DNA from: Bathymodiolus brooksi
Taxonomy: Eukaryota; Mollusca; Bivalvia; Mytilida; Modiolidae
Length of the DNA stretch: 64,000 nucleotides
Direction of reading: 5' to 3'
NCBI GenBank assembly: GCA_963680875.1
Contig: OY804588.1
Span: forward strand, 55,750,369 to 55,814,368
The notes under the pieces are model-generated. The model saw nothing but the letters and a program-made list of their open reading frames with translations. It was not told where the DNA came from and did no database searches. Positions within the stretch are counted from its first letter, which is position 1, and every line of letters begins with the position of its first letter. Position numbers and translations under genes: made by a program. Below are positions 44,296 to 57,175 of this stretch, piece by piece.

Positions 44296-45105
44296 CTAAA
44301 TTTTCACTATTTTTCCGAGCTCTATTTATGACTAAAATTCATATCCTGTCGTTCGTTAAAATCGGTCAACACCTGAATTGACCATTTGCCAAACATCGAA
44401 ATTCATTGTCTTTCGGAACACATTGGTGGTATTTCTTAACATCAATAATAAACGACACCTAAGCGTACATCCGAAAGAGTATATTTCATTTGGGAAAGGG
44501 GTGTCTATGTCTTGTTTTAATTTTCTTGTATTAATACCGTATTTTTCTGTTTAATTGAATTATTTGTATTGCAATATTGTTTTAGAAATTGTGCATTTTG
44601 TAATTTAGACTGGGGAATTACTATTTATTATCACTTTAAATTTTAAAAAAAATCATCTATGATACTAGACTTGCACAGGGAATGTACAACAATTAATAAT
44701 TTCAATTTAATTTAATTTCAATACAACAGGTACAAGATAAATAGAAAGAAATAAATATGTGGAAAAAATAAAAGCATGTAAACAAAAATTAAGCGAATTG
44801 AAAAAATATGAAAATATTATAAAAAAAACCATGTAAAAAAATTAATAATTTTTTTAAAATCTAAGAAAAAAGTGAAACCTTGAGACAAAAAAGAGCATAA
44901 AAAATTGTATTCAGATATCTTAACCCTTCCTATTATATCAAGGCAAATTAAAAAAAAATCAGTGTAAGCAAATATTTTTCTTGAAATTAGGAAATTTTAT
45001 TATCTGAATGAAAGCTACCAAGTTTCATGTTTATCTCACAATGTAAATATCAATGTATTTGGAATATTCATGTGTTTGACACAACTACAAACTAGCTTTT
45101 ATAAC
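44296..45105. other. No gene seen
   Basis: A-rich DNA without recognisable features. Confidence 0.5.
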
Positions 45106-45450
45106 ATATATGGGTGGTCAAGTTGTAACAATTCTTTCCCCTTGACATTCACAAAATGACCAGCATTTACAAATATGGGTACTTAGTTTGCAATAATTCT
45201 TTCTCCAGGACATTCACAAAATTACCAGCATTTACAAATATGGATACTTAGATTGCAATAATTTTTCCACCGTGACATTCACAAACAGAATGACTATAGC
45301 ATTCACATAAAAGACAGACACAAAATGACTAGCATTCACATAAAAGACACATACAGAATAACTAGCATTCACATAAAAGAGCATATTGAATGACTACCAT
45401 TCACATAATTTTAAGACACATACAGAATACTTGCATTCACATGAAAGGAC
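45106..45450. repeat. Two minisatellite types side by side
   Basis: 45110-45270 has about 2.5 units with CAGCATTTACAAATATGG. 45270-45450 has about five shorter units with AGCATTCACATAAAAGACA. The blocks share the ATTCACAAAATGAC motif, so one may derive from the other. Confidence 0.75.
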
Positions 45451-47649
45451 AAACCAGAATTCCAAATTTCACTAAGTAAATTTTTAGAACAGAATGAATA
45501 TGTTTTCTGTTGGCAAAATAACCAAGTATTGGTTAATATTGTTTAAAATTGAAGTTAAAAAAATTATTTTATTTGTTCCAATGACTGGAAAAAAGTTAAT
45601 AAATGGGCACATTTTGAAAAATTCTTTTCTGTAAAAGAAAATTTATAAATTTCGGTATTAATATTCATAGATAAAAGATAATTATATTTCTCATAAACAA
45701 CAGGCAACATAAGTACCTTTTCATCTAAAAAAAAAAGCATGAATAACAAATTCAACAACATGTTGGAGTGTATACAGGTCTAAATGTCTGTAGAAACTTG
45801 TTCAACAACTTGGTTCTGGTTCAATATATCTATAAGAAATTGAAAAGTTTGAGATCTTGTTTCAGCTCCACTTTCTGACCTAGAAAATATGTTGCAACTG
45901 TTATAACGATATGTACCACAATATAATTTATCTTCTGAGCTAAATTCTTTACAGAAATGCAATTCATTCTTGAAATGTTTAAGACAAGTCCTGGTTTTCA
46001 ATTGAAATTGAAATAAACCTTTTGACTTTCAGATGAAGTTTCACAAATTACACAAATTGCACAATCAAAAAGTTCTTTTCTGAATGACTTTATTATAATT
46101 TATGACACAAGGTGTCTTGAAAACTCATGGCATTTGTTTGATGATGTACTTTAAAAATAATTGGAATGCTGGTCCATTTTTTTACTTCATGGATATTTTA
46201 GAAGAAAAAAACCATATATATATATATATTATATATATATATTGATTTTCAAACCTGTATGAATATATATATAAGACTTATCATATATTCTTATTTTTAT
46301 TTATTCAAATATTCAACCAATAAAACATCACAGGAAACTTTGCATTTATACTCATAGAATCTGAAACTAACAGAAAATAAACATCCATTTTATTTAATAG
46401 AATCTGTAACTTTGCCCCTTTGGTATCTTCAGACTCTTGTTAAAAAAAAATAAACATCCCATGTCCAGTCTGTATATATATATATCTACCTACAATGATC
46501 TAAAACTAACTAAAACTGGAGGTTGTCAATACCATTGGCACTGAAAAGTAGCATGTACACACATCAATAAGTATTTCAGGAAAACAGACTGAAAATGAAA
46601 AAAAAAAAAGGGGGGGGGGTGTAAATGCTGGACATGAACTAAATATGTAGCCTTATGCTATGCCATGTTAATCTAGAGTGAATTTAACAAAATCTCTCAC
46701 CATTCTCTGCATGACAAGATCATACATTATAATGCAGACCTTTTTATTTCTAAAATGTATTTATTAATTATGTCAATATTTTGACATGTCCATAAATGCC
46801 ATGGGCATGGAACGAGTCAACGAAAATGAAAGATTTGTTGTTAAAAATGGAATAAAATGACTCTATATATGTGTGACTATGATTGGTCAAGTGGTTCTTT
46901 CGTGTTTAAACAGAAACAGTCACATTTTCATCCTAATAGATCGATCAATCTATGAAAAATCCCAGAAATATTTGGTTAGAATCTCGAAATATAGTGCTTC
47001 TTGTTTACATCCAAATATGGAATTCTAGTGACGAATGATGGGGAAATATGCAAATAATCCATACTCTAATACGTGATTCTAGCTATTCTTACCAAATTTA
47101 TTAATAAACAGCCAATGGGATGCAATTGTTCCACTTAGTTAAAGAGTCTATTTTTAGCGCCATTTTTTTTTTACAACATTTCATCAGCAGCGGTATCCCG
47201 AGTTCCAACGTTGATTTCAAGCAAACGATATCATAAATACACGTATTCACGCGTCAGTCACGTTACAATTTTATTTAAAAAATGGATTCAATAAAAATGA
47301 ATACTTCTTTCAGTTTTATTTATGAAGATATTCAGTAAAAACACATGGGGTGTCGACGTAAACAATGCATGGCCGCTCACTTGTAAAGCGTCATGTCTAA
47401 AAAATTTTGAGTTACGTCCCTTGATTTCGGGATTTGACTTTGCATTGTTGGAGGTACGAATCTGAGCGTGGCTTCCCGACTGATTGGACATTATTTACAA
47501 ACACTTTAGTTCCTCCTATTTTATGTCGTAATACCCATAAGTCATAGCGATTTACTATTTCCGGTTTGACGGATTTTTTCAATGAATGCATCCAGGCGTT
47601 AATGCAGCGACTAGCGGGAGAGTAATATAACAACTGGATTATTCGGGTT
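45451..47649. other. No gene supported; AT-rich DNA
   Basis: TA microsatellites lie at about 46217-46245 and 46471-46486, and an A/G homopolymer pair at 46600-46618. Open frames of 65-80 codons at 45564-46001 and 47288-47654 (minus) show no motif I recognise. Confidence 0.5.
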
Positions 47650-47728
47650 ATCACAGGACAAGAAAAAAGTGACCTTTTAATACAGGTGACTGCTTAATAG
47701 AGTTGACCACATGGGTATGTGTTACTGT
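47650..47728 (-). mobile_element. Transposon end related to 12300-12381
   Basis: It contains AGGACAAGAAAAAAGTGACC then GACTGCTTAATAGAG, matching the terminus next to the Mutator-like exon. The element body on its left was not recognised. Confidence 0.5.
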
Positions 47729-47732
47729 ACAT

Positions 47733-47923
47733 CAGGGGCGGATCCAGGATTTCAAGTTAGGGGGGAGGCGCACTTAAAAAATTTGCGCCGAGCGGAGGGA
47801 GGCGTGAACATTTTTGGGGTATTTCGTGTGAAAAATCACGATTTTACGCAAAAAAAATCTTATTTTTTCCAATTTTAGGGGGGGGGCGCGCGCCGGGTGC
47901 GCCCCCCTCTGGATCCGCCCCTG
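47733..47923. mobile_element. hAT5-like MITE, 191 bp, with TACAT target duplication
   Basis: Starts CAGGGGCGGATCCAGGATTT and ends with the inverse (GGATCCGCCCCTG). TACAT lies on both sides (47728-47732 and 47924-47928). It is an internally deleted relative of the elements at 22774, 32149 and 51453. Confidence 0.9.
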
Positions 47924-49955
47924 TACATGTATAGTATTTTAATTCGTGTCACTTCTTGTTTACTAGTGTAGATATTGAGATTAAATCATTATTTGACTTT
48001 GAGACTCGCTTGAATTGGTATTTTTGTAGACCACGGGTATTTAAACATAGGGATAACATTAAGTGGAATATTTTAAGTTTTTGAACATTTTGTTGTGGTT
48101 TTGTTGTCCAAGTTCTATCAGTTGAGATCAAAAACCGGAACGAAACAGAGGTAAGCATTTAAAAATCTATATAACCAGCATTTTAAAATAATATTTGCCT
48201 TAAACGTGATATTTCGTTTACGCTGAACACAATATCATTATGATATTAATGATAAAGATTGTCAGTGACTTGTGGTAGGTCGGTGATTTTCTCCGGGTAC
48301 TCCGGTTTCCTCCACCAAAAAAACTGACCGCCACGATATGACTGAAATATTGTTGAATGTGGCGTTAAACACCATAACCATAACCATATAATATTAATAA
48401 TTTTTGTGATGACAGCAAAAAATTTCAGAGGCACGAACCAAATATATTTATTTTCTCAATATGAAATCCCTAAACTTTCATCTATTCGTAGTAGAGTTAT
48501 GGTGTTTAACGCCATTTTTAACAATATTTCAGTTATATCATGGCGGTATTATTCGTAGTATATAAACCATACCCATTCATATATTATGCAGTATTGGTTA
48601 AATATTTATATTTATTATGCTTTCTGTAAATTTCTTCTGTAATATAAGTTCATACGATATTTTGGCATGTATCACAAAGAATTATATAGCGTTGATATGT
48701 GAACATATATTTGTTCCTAATAATATTTGTTCCAAAAGGAAAAAATAATTGAATAATATTTATTCCATGGAACAAGTCTTATGGAATATTTATTCCACCT
48801 GTATGACATTTGTTCCACCTTTGAGAGGTACATTTAATATAGGTAAATGATATAATAAAAGTTCTTAAATATCAGGTGATTAGTTATGCTTCATTGATTT
48901 TATATACATATCATAGAAATGTGTTATCTAATGACCAGAATAAAATATTATATTATATAATACTTGTACATACCAGATTAAATATTATATAATACTTATA
49001 CCTAGCCATACATGTGATAGCGTTGCTATGCTACAACTGGAGATTTGTAAATTTTTGGCTGGAGATTTGGTCTCATAACTGGAGATTTTTTATCGACGTA
49101 TTTGATGCATGTTTTTATTGTTTATTGATGTTTCCCTTTTGTTTGTTTCAGTATTGAACCAACTGTATCCCATTTCAATATATATTGTTTACATTTCTGT
49201 CTTATTAGTATTATATGATGAATGAAGGATAAAAACTGTATTTATAATTTATTCATAATCATTCATAATCATAAGGTTATAACAAAGCAATAACAATGAA
49301 GACAGAATATCCTGAACAATAAAGTCATAGAGCACTAAAATTAAAAAAGTCACTTTGCTGCTGGTGCGTTGGGTGATAGCATACGTTTCGGCACTTTTGT
49401 GGTTTATCAATTCCATCCTGGAACTTAGTCCTTAAATAATACTTTGATTTGATTTTTTTGATTTTTTTTTTTTTTTGTGTGACCAAAAAAAAATATTTTT
49501 GTAACCGATTTTAACCAGGTAAGGGTTATATAATATATATACGAGGAAATATTCATGTTTCTTGGCTATTCTGATTAGGGCACGATATAGCTGAAATATT
49601 GCTAAAGTTGGCGTTAAACACCAATCAATCAATCAATCAATCAATCAATGATGAGGGCCTTTTGTTTTCTTGCTCCCAAAGACTTTTAAATTCTTTGGCT
49701 TTCAAATATTTTGCCTTTGAGTGTACCTGATGATGGTTATTCCAGAAATATGTTGTTCTCACTAGATTTGATATCTACGTTTTTATTTCTTAAAAATCGA
49801 AGATACGGAGAATATACATCAATAACCAAATATACTCCGCAGAATAAAATGCAATGTTCAGGCGAAAATAAATGTGTTTTTGTTAATCTTTTATACATTG
49901 TCAATGTTCAAAAGATCTTGTTCTTCGCCAGTTAGTAGACATTGTTTCCATAACA
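47924..49955. repeat. AT-rich spacer with SINE fragments
   Basis: Family-1 SINE (+) at 48255-48385, a minus-strand tail at 48490-48545, and a SINE tail at 49577-49648 on the plus strand ending in (AATC)n. The remainder, including a block with repeated TTATTCCA/TTGTTCCA words at 48710-48825, shows no gene. Confidence 0.65.
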
Positions 49956-50622
49956 TTGAGTGAGTGATTGTTGTTTAACGCCAAATGAGCTATTTTCAGT
50001 GAATATCATGGCGAGAGCAACATAATGAAATGACGATAATGATGAGGTCTGCTTTGAACTACACCAACATGCACAATTGGATATTTATAGTGCTAGCTCA
50101 CTGTAATGACAGTCCACGGGTAGACATATCGCTTCACTCGGACGCATTATCCTGATTCCGAACCAGCCAGTCTTTGTTCATACTCCTTAAAGCTGGGTGC
50201 TTATCAGAGAAGCAGCATATACCTATTTTATACTATATCTTGATCTGATAGAGTGAGTGATTGTTGTTTAACGCCAATTCAGCAATTTTTTCAGTGAATA
50301 TCATAGCGAGAACAACATGATGAAATGATGATAATAATGTCCGCTTTGTACTAAGCCAACACGCACAATTGAATCTTTATAGTACTAGGTCACTGAAAAA
50401 ATAATCTGGGGGTAGACATGTTGCTCCACTGTAGACACATTATCCTGATTCCGAACCAACTAATCTTTGTTCATACTCCTTAATGCTGCGTACCTAGCGG
50501 AGAAGCAACAAATACCAATTTCATCGTCTTTGGTTTGACTCGACAAGGGCTAGAATCCACGACCTACTACACTCGAGGCGAACACGCTAACCGTTACACT
50601 ACCGATGTGGTTTAGTAATATG
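49956..50622 (-). repeat. Two family-2 SINEs in tandem
   Basis: Copies at 49956-50250 and 50251-50622 both start GAGTGATTGTTGTTTAACGC. The second ends with the tRNA-like head (CGCTAACCGTTACACTACCG). Confidence 0.85.
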
Positions 50623-50969
50623 TGAACCAATACATTTCTGTACATAATATCATTTGACATAAGACTCCTAGATAAACATTTCCACGACAATTGTAAACAG
50701 AGAATGTCAATAACTTCATAGGGCTCCTTTACTATACAAATAGATATATACTGACCATGAGTTTGATCCGATAGCCAATACAAGACTAGACTGAATTAAA
50801 TGTTAATATCTATCTCTGTCAAATTGTATTAGAAGGAAGTAATGATTGTGCATCAGTAGGTATAACCTCGAACTCTTTAATTGTGTATTCCAATTTATCA
50901 AATCTACTGGACGAATTCGATTTCAAAATTCATGATTAACATTGTTGAATTGTACAATAGTAAGAAATT

Positions 50970-51225
50970 AGTTGATGTTGTTTAACGCCACTTTCAACAA
51001 TATTTCAGTTATATCGTGGTGGTCAGTTTTATTGGTGGAGGAAACTGGAGTACCCGGAGAAAACCACCGACCTGTCGCAAGTCACTGACAAACTTTATCA
51101 CATAATGTTGTATCGAGTACACCTCACCATGAACGGTGTTCGAACTCACAACTCTAGTGGTGATAGGCATTGATTGCACAGGTAGTTCTCAATCCAAATA
51201 CCATACGACCACGACGGCCCCTGTA
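50970..51225 (-). repeat. Family-1 SINE, full length
   Basis: One of the best-preserved copies: TGTTTAACGCCACTTTCAAC, GGAGTACCCGGAGAAAACCA, GTGTTCGAACTCACAACTC and a CGACCACGACGGCCCC head. Confidence 0.92.
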
Positions 51226-51447
51226 TAATAGTAAGAAACTATTGTCTCATTATCATATCACTTTCATCACAACCTTACACACTTCCTGACATGTCTGTTT
51301 TTGAGTGCGTGTGTGTCAGTGAGAGCATCTGTATAAAAATGTGTATGTTTGTGTGCCTTATTCTGTATATATTGTCGTTCGTCTAATGTTATTTCATCAT
51401 ATTTATCATTATTGTGTATAATCTGTATATGTTTAGGAGAGCTACTT
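51226..51447. other. No gene seen
   Basis: AT-rich spacer. Confidence 0.5.
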
Positions 51448-51452
51448 GTAGC

Positions 51453-52973
51453 CAGTGGCGGATTTAGAGGGGGCGTGCGCCCCCCCTAAAATTCGCAAAG
51501 CATATGTTATGCAACGTTAATTAAGCAGTTCAATAAATAACTTTTTCATGAATGGTTAACTCGTGACCTGTTGTAAAATATTCTTACACATTGTAAATAC
51601 ACGTTGGATGTGTTCGCTGATTCATATATGTATTCGCCGTCAGTAGTTCAAAGATTATTCCATTCTGATTGGTTCCGAAGTACCAGACATCAACTATTTT
51701 CTCACGCTAACTAAACATTATTTCTGCAGTCAATTTTACAACTACATGTACACGTGCTATTTAGAAATTATAAAATGGACGAAAATTCTAGGCCAAGAAA
51801 ACAAGCAAGATTGGATACATTTCTTATTCCTCGACGAGAGGAGAAAAGTCAAAGGTAAACTAAAAAGTAAATTCAATTAATACTTCGAATAATTAGTTTA
51901 ACAATTGATCTCATTTATAAAACATACAACGAAAACCTATAACGAGAGAATCAGATGATGAAACTGAGACAGTGTGTAGAAACTTGAGTGTCCCAAGAAA
52001 ATGGTCACTTCTCTTTAAATAATGGTTCAAATAGGTCTTGAATTCGAAATTCTGCAATTTCATATGAAAAAAAATATAAATTTGATTTGTATATAAATAC
52101 CCGAAAATGTTGCCTTTTACTTTTCAAGTAAAGATCAGTAAAATTACGCGTTGGTATATTGTACATTAAAATACAAAAGTAACATATTAATAAAAAAAAA
52201 TAAAAAAAATAGCGGCAATTTATTTGTAACAATCTCTGCATCTGCCCGAGGTATCTGAACAAGAAAGTGTGTACAAATCCTTTGTCCGTATACGTTTATA
52301 TTATTTATATCTACCAATGGATGTCTGGACAATTTTTTTACACATTTTTAACAAAACATTCTGACTACAATTTATTTGTAATAAATTAATATCTACAACT
52401 GCACATGAAAGTGTGAAAATAATCTCGACAAAATGGTTTATGCACATCTCACACCTGATTTCCGTAAGCATATTTCTCGAGAACTTTGATACATTTTTGT
52501 TGTTTGACCTTTTAGTGTAATGAGGTTTTTACGCCCGTTGCTCAAACACTTGATCTCCGTCCGTTCGTCTGTCCGTCTGTAAGATTTCTGCAATCCGCAA
52601 CTCCCCTGACTGTAACCACGCAATTGATTGACTTAAACTATATAATGTACTTGAAATACATTGTAGTTGTGCACAATGTTTTTTAGAATTTTCATTGAAG
52701 GTCGGGTGGAGGGGGTAAGAGGAGGATTCTGCAACCCGCAACTCCTAAATAACCACTCAATGGATTGAAGTGAAACTTAAACTACAAATTTGACATACAA
52801 TGTAGTTTGCTCATCACGGTTTTATTTTTAGAATTGGAGGTTAGGGGTAGGAGAGAGATTCTGTAATCTGCTTTTTTGGCGTAAAATCGCGAATTCTCAC
52901 ACGAAATACCCTCCGCTCGGCGCAATTTTTTTAAGTACGCCACCCCTAACTTGAAATCCTGGATCCGCCCCTG
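51453..52973 (+). mobile_element. hAT5-like transposon, 1521 bp, with GTAGC target duplication
   Basis: Starts CAGTGGCGGATTTAGAGG and ends GGATCCGCCCCTG. GTAGC lies at 51448-51452 and 52974-52978. Internally almost identical to 32149-33689. It carries only the first transposase-like exon (51775-51854). Confidence 0.92.
51775..51854 (+). pseudogene. hAT transposase N-terminal exon remnant, third copy
   Basis: 26 codons with RPRKQARLDTFLIPRR and an intact GT donor. The downstream coding region is missing, as in the other copies. Confidence 0.55.
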
Positions 52974-52978
52974 GTAGC

Positions 52979-53845
52979 CGTTGGCTGTTAGTAATCCTCG
53001 TTAAATAAATAATGAATTAAATTAAAAACATTTGGATACGCGGACGACTCATTTCCTAATTAGGTTCCCATGGAACTTTTTATCACATTTATTTTTATTT
53101 TTATAGGAAATATGAGGATTATCCATACAAATATCAGAAAACTATATGATGTATATAAAAATCGTAAGTACAATAAATATACTAATGGAGCAGGAACTGC
53201 TTACCCTTCCGGAGCATCTGAGTTCACCCCCGGTTTTTAGTGGGGTTCGTGTTACTCGATATATAGTTTTATGTGATTGTTTTGTAGATCGTTGTTTGTC
53301 CTTTTGTACTTTTTCTTTTGACCATTGTGTTGTCTGTTCTTCTTCGATATACGGATTCTGATTACCCCTTTGGTATATCTTCAAATTCTTCTTCCTATTA
53401 GTAATATCGCCAGCCACATGTTATGGTTTGATTGATTGACTATTGCTTAACGTCCAGAGAACAGTATCTCAGCTATATTCAGGACGAGAACAAGTTCAAC
53501 AACATATAACAACTATATGCATGTAAAAACCACAAAATATACTAGTAATATCGCCAGCCACATGTTGTGGTTTGATTGATTGATTGATTGATTATTGTTT
53601 AGCGTCCAGCGAGCAGTATTTAAACTATATTCAAGAAAAGAACAAGTTCAATAATATATAATTTAATTTGCCGTGAATACTGCAATCTGATTGGCTGATC
53701 CGCCTGTACCAACATTGGTTATACTTGTAAACATGGGTTGGTATGGTGACGCCGCCAATGTAATCATGCACAAATGACTAATTCACATAGTCCCATGGAA
53801 TAATCGTAATTAAAATCGAGGGATCATTAAATTTTGTTGCAAAAA
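52979..53845. repeat. Interspersed repeat plus a tandemly duplicated SINE-like fragment
   Basis: 53140-53420 read on the minus strand contains DKQRSTKQSHKT, TRTPLKTGGELRCSGRVSSS and related words that I also see, broken, at 36690-36790. 53400-53660 contains two copies, about 142 bp apart, of ATATCGCCAGCCACATGTT followed by GATTGATTG(A) and a TTAACGTCCAG...ACAGTAT SINE-like tail. Confidence 0.6.
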
Positions 53846-53849
53846 TTAA

Positions 53850-54000
53850 ATTATAAGGAATATTTTCAATTTTTGAACAAGTTATAACCTGGTTTGGAAC
53901 AATATACGCTTTTCATTAACAGCTTCGCGATTCATTAAGCGTAAACCTCCCAAAGCAGGTTATATCGTTTAATCTGTTCAAAATTTCAAAATATTCCTTA
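53850..54000. repeat. Hairpin repeat with arms of about 50 bp
   Basis: AAGGAATATTTTCAATTTTT is answered by AAATTTCAAAATATTCCTT, with AACCTGGTTTGG and CCAAAGCAGGTT further in. Confidence 0.65.
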
Positions 54001-54514
54001 AATAAACTATATAGAAATGAGAGAAGGAATTGATCAACGGAAAAACGACTTAACTGCCACTGAAAAGGTGTGGAGATAAAAGTAGAGACAACAACATTTG
54101 CCTTTTGTATGGCTACACTGCGCCTAGTATTTTCCGAAATATACAAACGAGGTCTGTAACATGCAGTCAGCGTGGCACTCTCCAAACACGTTACCCGCTA
54201 TACTTCACACTCAGGCTTTCCGTATTATAACATGACACCCCCATCTAGAGGGTTCCCCTAACCGCCACCTGGGTACGAGCTGGGCAGCTTTGCGGGTTTA
54301 AGCCGTGGGAACCGTCACCAGTACCCCCAGACAAATGTTATCGTATCAGAGTACTATGAAAACAGTAATATTTGAATCAATACCATATCATTTTAACTAA
54401 GACACCAAAATAAACATTTCCACGACAATTGTAAACAACAAATGTCAATACTTTGATAGTGATCCTTTATTATACAAACATACTGACCATGAATGGACGG
54501 CGTGTTAGTTTAAT
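54001..54514. repeat. Interspersed repeat shared with 59490-59712
   Basis: Both contain AACGACTT...TGTC, an AAATGTTGTC-like block, GTGCCTATTATTTTCC-like sequence and AGGCTTTCCGTATTATAACA. No gene is seen. Confidence 0.6.
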
Positions 54515-54932
54515 AATATTTTATTGTACATAAACAATAGGATTGGACAGCAAGTTATACCAACTTATATGAAGTCCTCTCCTTACAAATTATACACATG
54601 AATTAATGACAGCAAAACAAAACACAGACAATAGACATTTAAAATTTAGACACAGGAAGAAAGTAAGAAGTACAAGTGAAAAAGTGAAAAAGTGAAAAAT
54701 TGCTGACATTAGCCCTAAAAAATATTTGATTGATTTATAAAAGTTCGAACTTTTCCAAATATTTTGGAGTTGACGTCATAACTATACTTATCGTTCCCAA
54801 AGAGCAAAGTTTCAATATTGATATTGATATCGTCGCAATTACTCAGAAGTGTTCTTCTTTCGTTCAGGTATAAAGGACATTCCAGAAAATAATGTATATC
54901 ATCTTCAACGACGGCGTGTTCTAATGGCCCAG
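54515..54932 (-). pseudogene. LINE polyprotein C-terminus and 3' UTR
   Basis: On the minus strand one frame reads VVEDDIHYFLECPLYLNERR then ETLLFGNDKY, homologous in pattern to the remnants at 12890 and 33690. The tail (AATAGGATTGGACAGCAAGT) matches 12920-12950. Confidence 0.7.
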
Positions 54933-55588
54933 GTCATCAATATCGTTAATAATCGTTAATAATCCCACACAGAGGGTCATTGTAGGTAGAATTAGGTACA
55001 AGGTTGCAGCTATAGGGATTGAAAAACATTCCGATGTATATATTTATTCAGCATGAAACCCCACTTAATTTATATGTTTGCTGTTTGAAAACGAGACTCA
55101 TTCTAATATTTTTCAGTTGTTGTTGTTGTTAATCCATTAATATATAACATGAAAAAAAAATATATCACCCACTGGGAACAATTCCAAAATCAAATGTAAA
55201 AATCGTAGACAGAGAAAAAATTGATACCACAAACACACAAATACATGACCGCTCACTTTCCTGGCTTGGTTCCAGCACTTCAATGAACAAAGTGGCGGGT
55301 TTAAACTAGTATATGGGTCAACCCTCTTCTCTTAGTGAAATGATGCGGTCATGCATTTGCTTTCCACATGTGTGTGAAATGCCAAAACTCGCATAAGACC
55401 CATTGTAAAGGAGACGGTGTGGACCGAAAAGTTTGTGGAAAGGGGGATGCAAGTTTTTGGAGTGGACCGAGAAATGAGGGTTGCTAGTTTCAAATCTGAC
55501 AAGCAATAAAAAAAGAAGATTAGTTAGCTCTTGCATCTATACCCTTATAATCTATACCAATTGTTTTCTCTGTTTTATTTTAGCTATA
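54933..55588. other. 5' flank of the fucosyltransferase gene
   Basis: No upstream exon was identified with confidence. A T-rich acceptor (TTTTATTTTAG) ends at 55583, five bases before the proposed ATG, so a non-coding exon probably lies further upstream. Confidence 0.45.
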
Positions 55589-57110
55589 ATGGGAGTTATT
55601 CAGTTTTTCTTAAATTTAGCCAATAAAGGTGTGTGTGTTGGAGGGGGGGGGGAGGGGGGTAAATTATTGCCCTCAGTCCATACATTGATATATTGCAGCT
55701 CAAAATTCAGGATCCATATATTGAAGTAGAATTTACGATCCAGTCATGTATTTGAAGGCTGAAATATTTCGAACCCCTTCCAACGGCACGTCTGTATTAT
55801 ACCTGTATAGGAAGTGACCGGCATGTAATCACAACCATTTTTTATGATAATGAACGTGCAGTACCTCAATCACTAGAGATTTATTGATGCATGGCCGATC
55901 AGGAAAAAGCAACAATGCGAACATAGAGTCGAGAGACAAAACAAAATACATTAAATATTTGTCCAGGAATCGTCAGCAAATCCAACATTTAATACGTGAA
56001 ATTAACAAACAAACAACCAACCAAACAATCAAGCAAACATTACATGCAAAATTTACAACATGATTTGAAAATGTCCTTGACCAAAAATGTACATAATTGT
56101 ATTCCAATATTTACGACTTAGTCTAATATTTTCTTCTTCTTTTTTCAGGAAAATTATTACTTTTGAAGATATTTTTGAAGTTTCTATTTCTCTTAGCTTG
56201 TATTTTCATTCTGCTATACATTTTCACGTATTTATTTATATGTACACCTCTTTTACAAAATGGACATCAACGGAATAAAATGGTATGCATGTCCTTCCAC
56301 GGTGGAATAGGGAACCAGTTTTTCCACTATGCTTTCGCATACAGTAAAGGGCGGGAAAAGAACTTACAGTTAATAATACCGGAAGGCAATATGTTGACTC
56401 GATATTTTAACATAAGGCCAAACACATGGAGTTTATATGGTTATAATAGATTCAGTTGCTGGTGTTTCTGGAAATATATTGACGACCGATACCATTGTGG
56501 TTACGATTATAAATTTGAAAATTTACCAGACGATAGAGATTTATCATTTCATGGATATTTCCAATCTTGGAGGTATTGGCAAAAATATGAATCAGAATTG
56601 AGAAAGATATTTCAAATAAAACCGCACATTTTAAATGAAGCCCAACAACAATTGCACGAGATTGTGTTGTCGAGAAACGTCACTTCCGGTATAAAGAAAA
56701 CATTCATTGGCGTACATATAAGAAAGTTTTCATCATACGAAACAAATGTTTTTGGTAAACAATTTGCTCCCAAAAGTTATTTAATAGAAGGAATGGACTA
56801 TTATAGAAGTCGCTTTACGAATTGTTTCTTCATAGTTTGTGCGAATGATATTTCATGGGCGAAAGAGATCTTGCCAAAATCAGAAGACATTTTTATAGTA
56901 GAAGGGAATTCTGGGATATTAGATATGGCATTGCTAACACTGACAAATCATACACTAATGACTGTTGGAACATATGGATGGATGGTATCATGGATGACAA
57001 GGGGGACAACTGTGTATTACAAATACCCGAATAAACCGGGATCGCCATTTTCAAAATTATATTCAAATTATTCTGACCATTTTTATCCTGGATGGATTCC
57101 AATGGAATAA
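55589..57110 (+). CDS. Alpha-1,2-fucosyltransferase-like protein (GT11), Golgi type II membrane protein
   Basis: My model joins 55589-55628 (ATG, 13 codons plus one base) to 56149-57110. The donor is AAAG/GTGTGT, the acceptor TTTTTTCAG/GA, and the phases fit; total 333 residues. A start inside the long exon would need a non-ATG codon (TTG at 56163) ahead of the membrane segment. Residues about 16-46 form the membrane anchor. GT11 signatures follow: HGGIGNQFFHYAFAYS (about 64-79), HGYFQSWRYW (148-157), GVHIRK (201-206) and NHT...GTYGWMVSWM (280-295). Three N-glycosylation sequons occur. The family transfers fucose from GDP-fucose to galactose on glycans. The usual HxRRxD GDP-fucose motif is changed here to HIRKFS, so activity is uncertain. 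Confidence 0.85.
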
Positions 57111-57169
57111 CTGATGGTTGAATGCTTATACATGTAATGTGAATAATTTAAATGTTATTCATTGTGTGA

Positions 57170-57175
57170 AATAAA
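57170..57175 (+). terminator. Polyadenylation signal of the fucosyltransferase gene
   Basis: AATAAA lies 60 bp after the stop codon. Confidence 0.7.

Noticed and set aside
47288..47654. Overlapping 67- and 80-codon minus-strand frames near a transposon terminus
   Set aside because: They could belong to a mobile element, but no motif or splice structure supports a gene.
56087..56278. 63-codon frame overlapping the fucosyltransferase exon
   Set aside because: It is an out-of-frame shadow of the membrane-anchor region.
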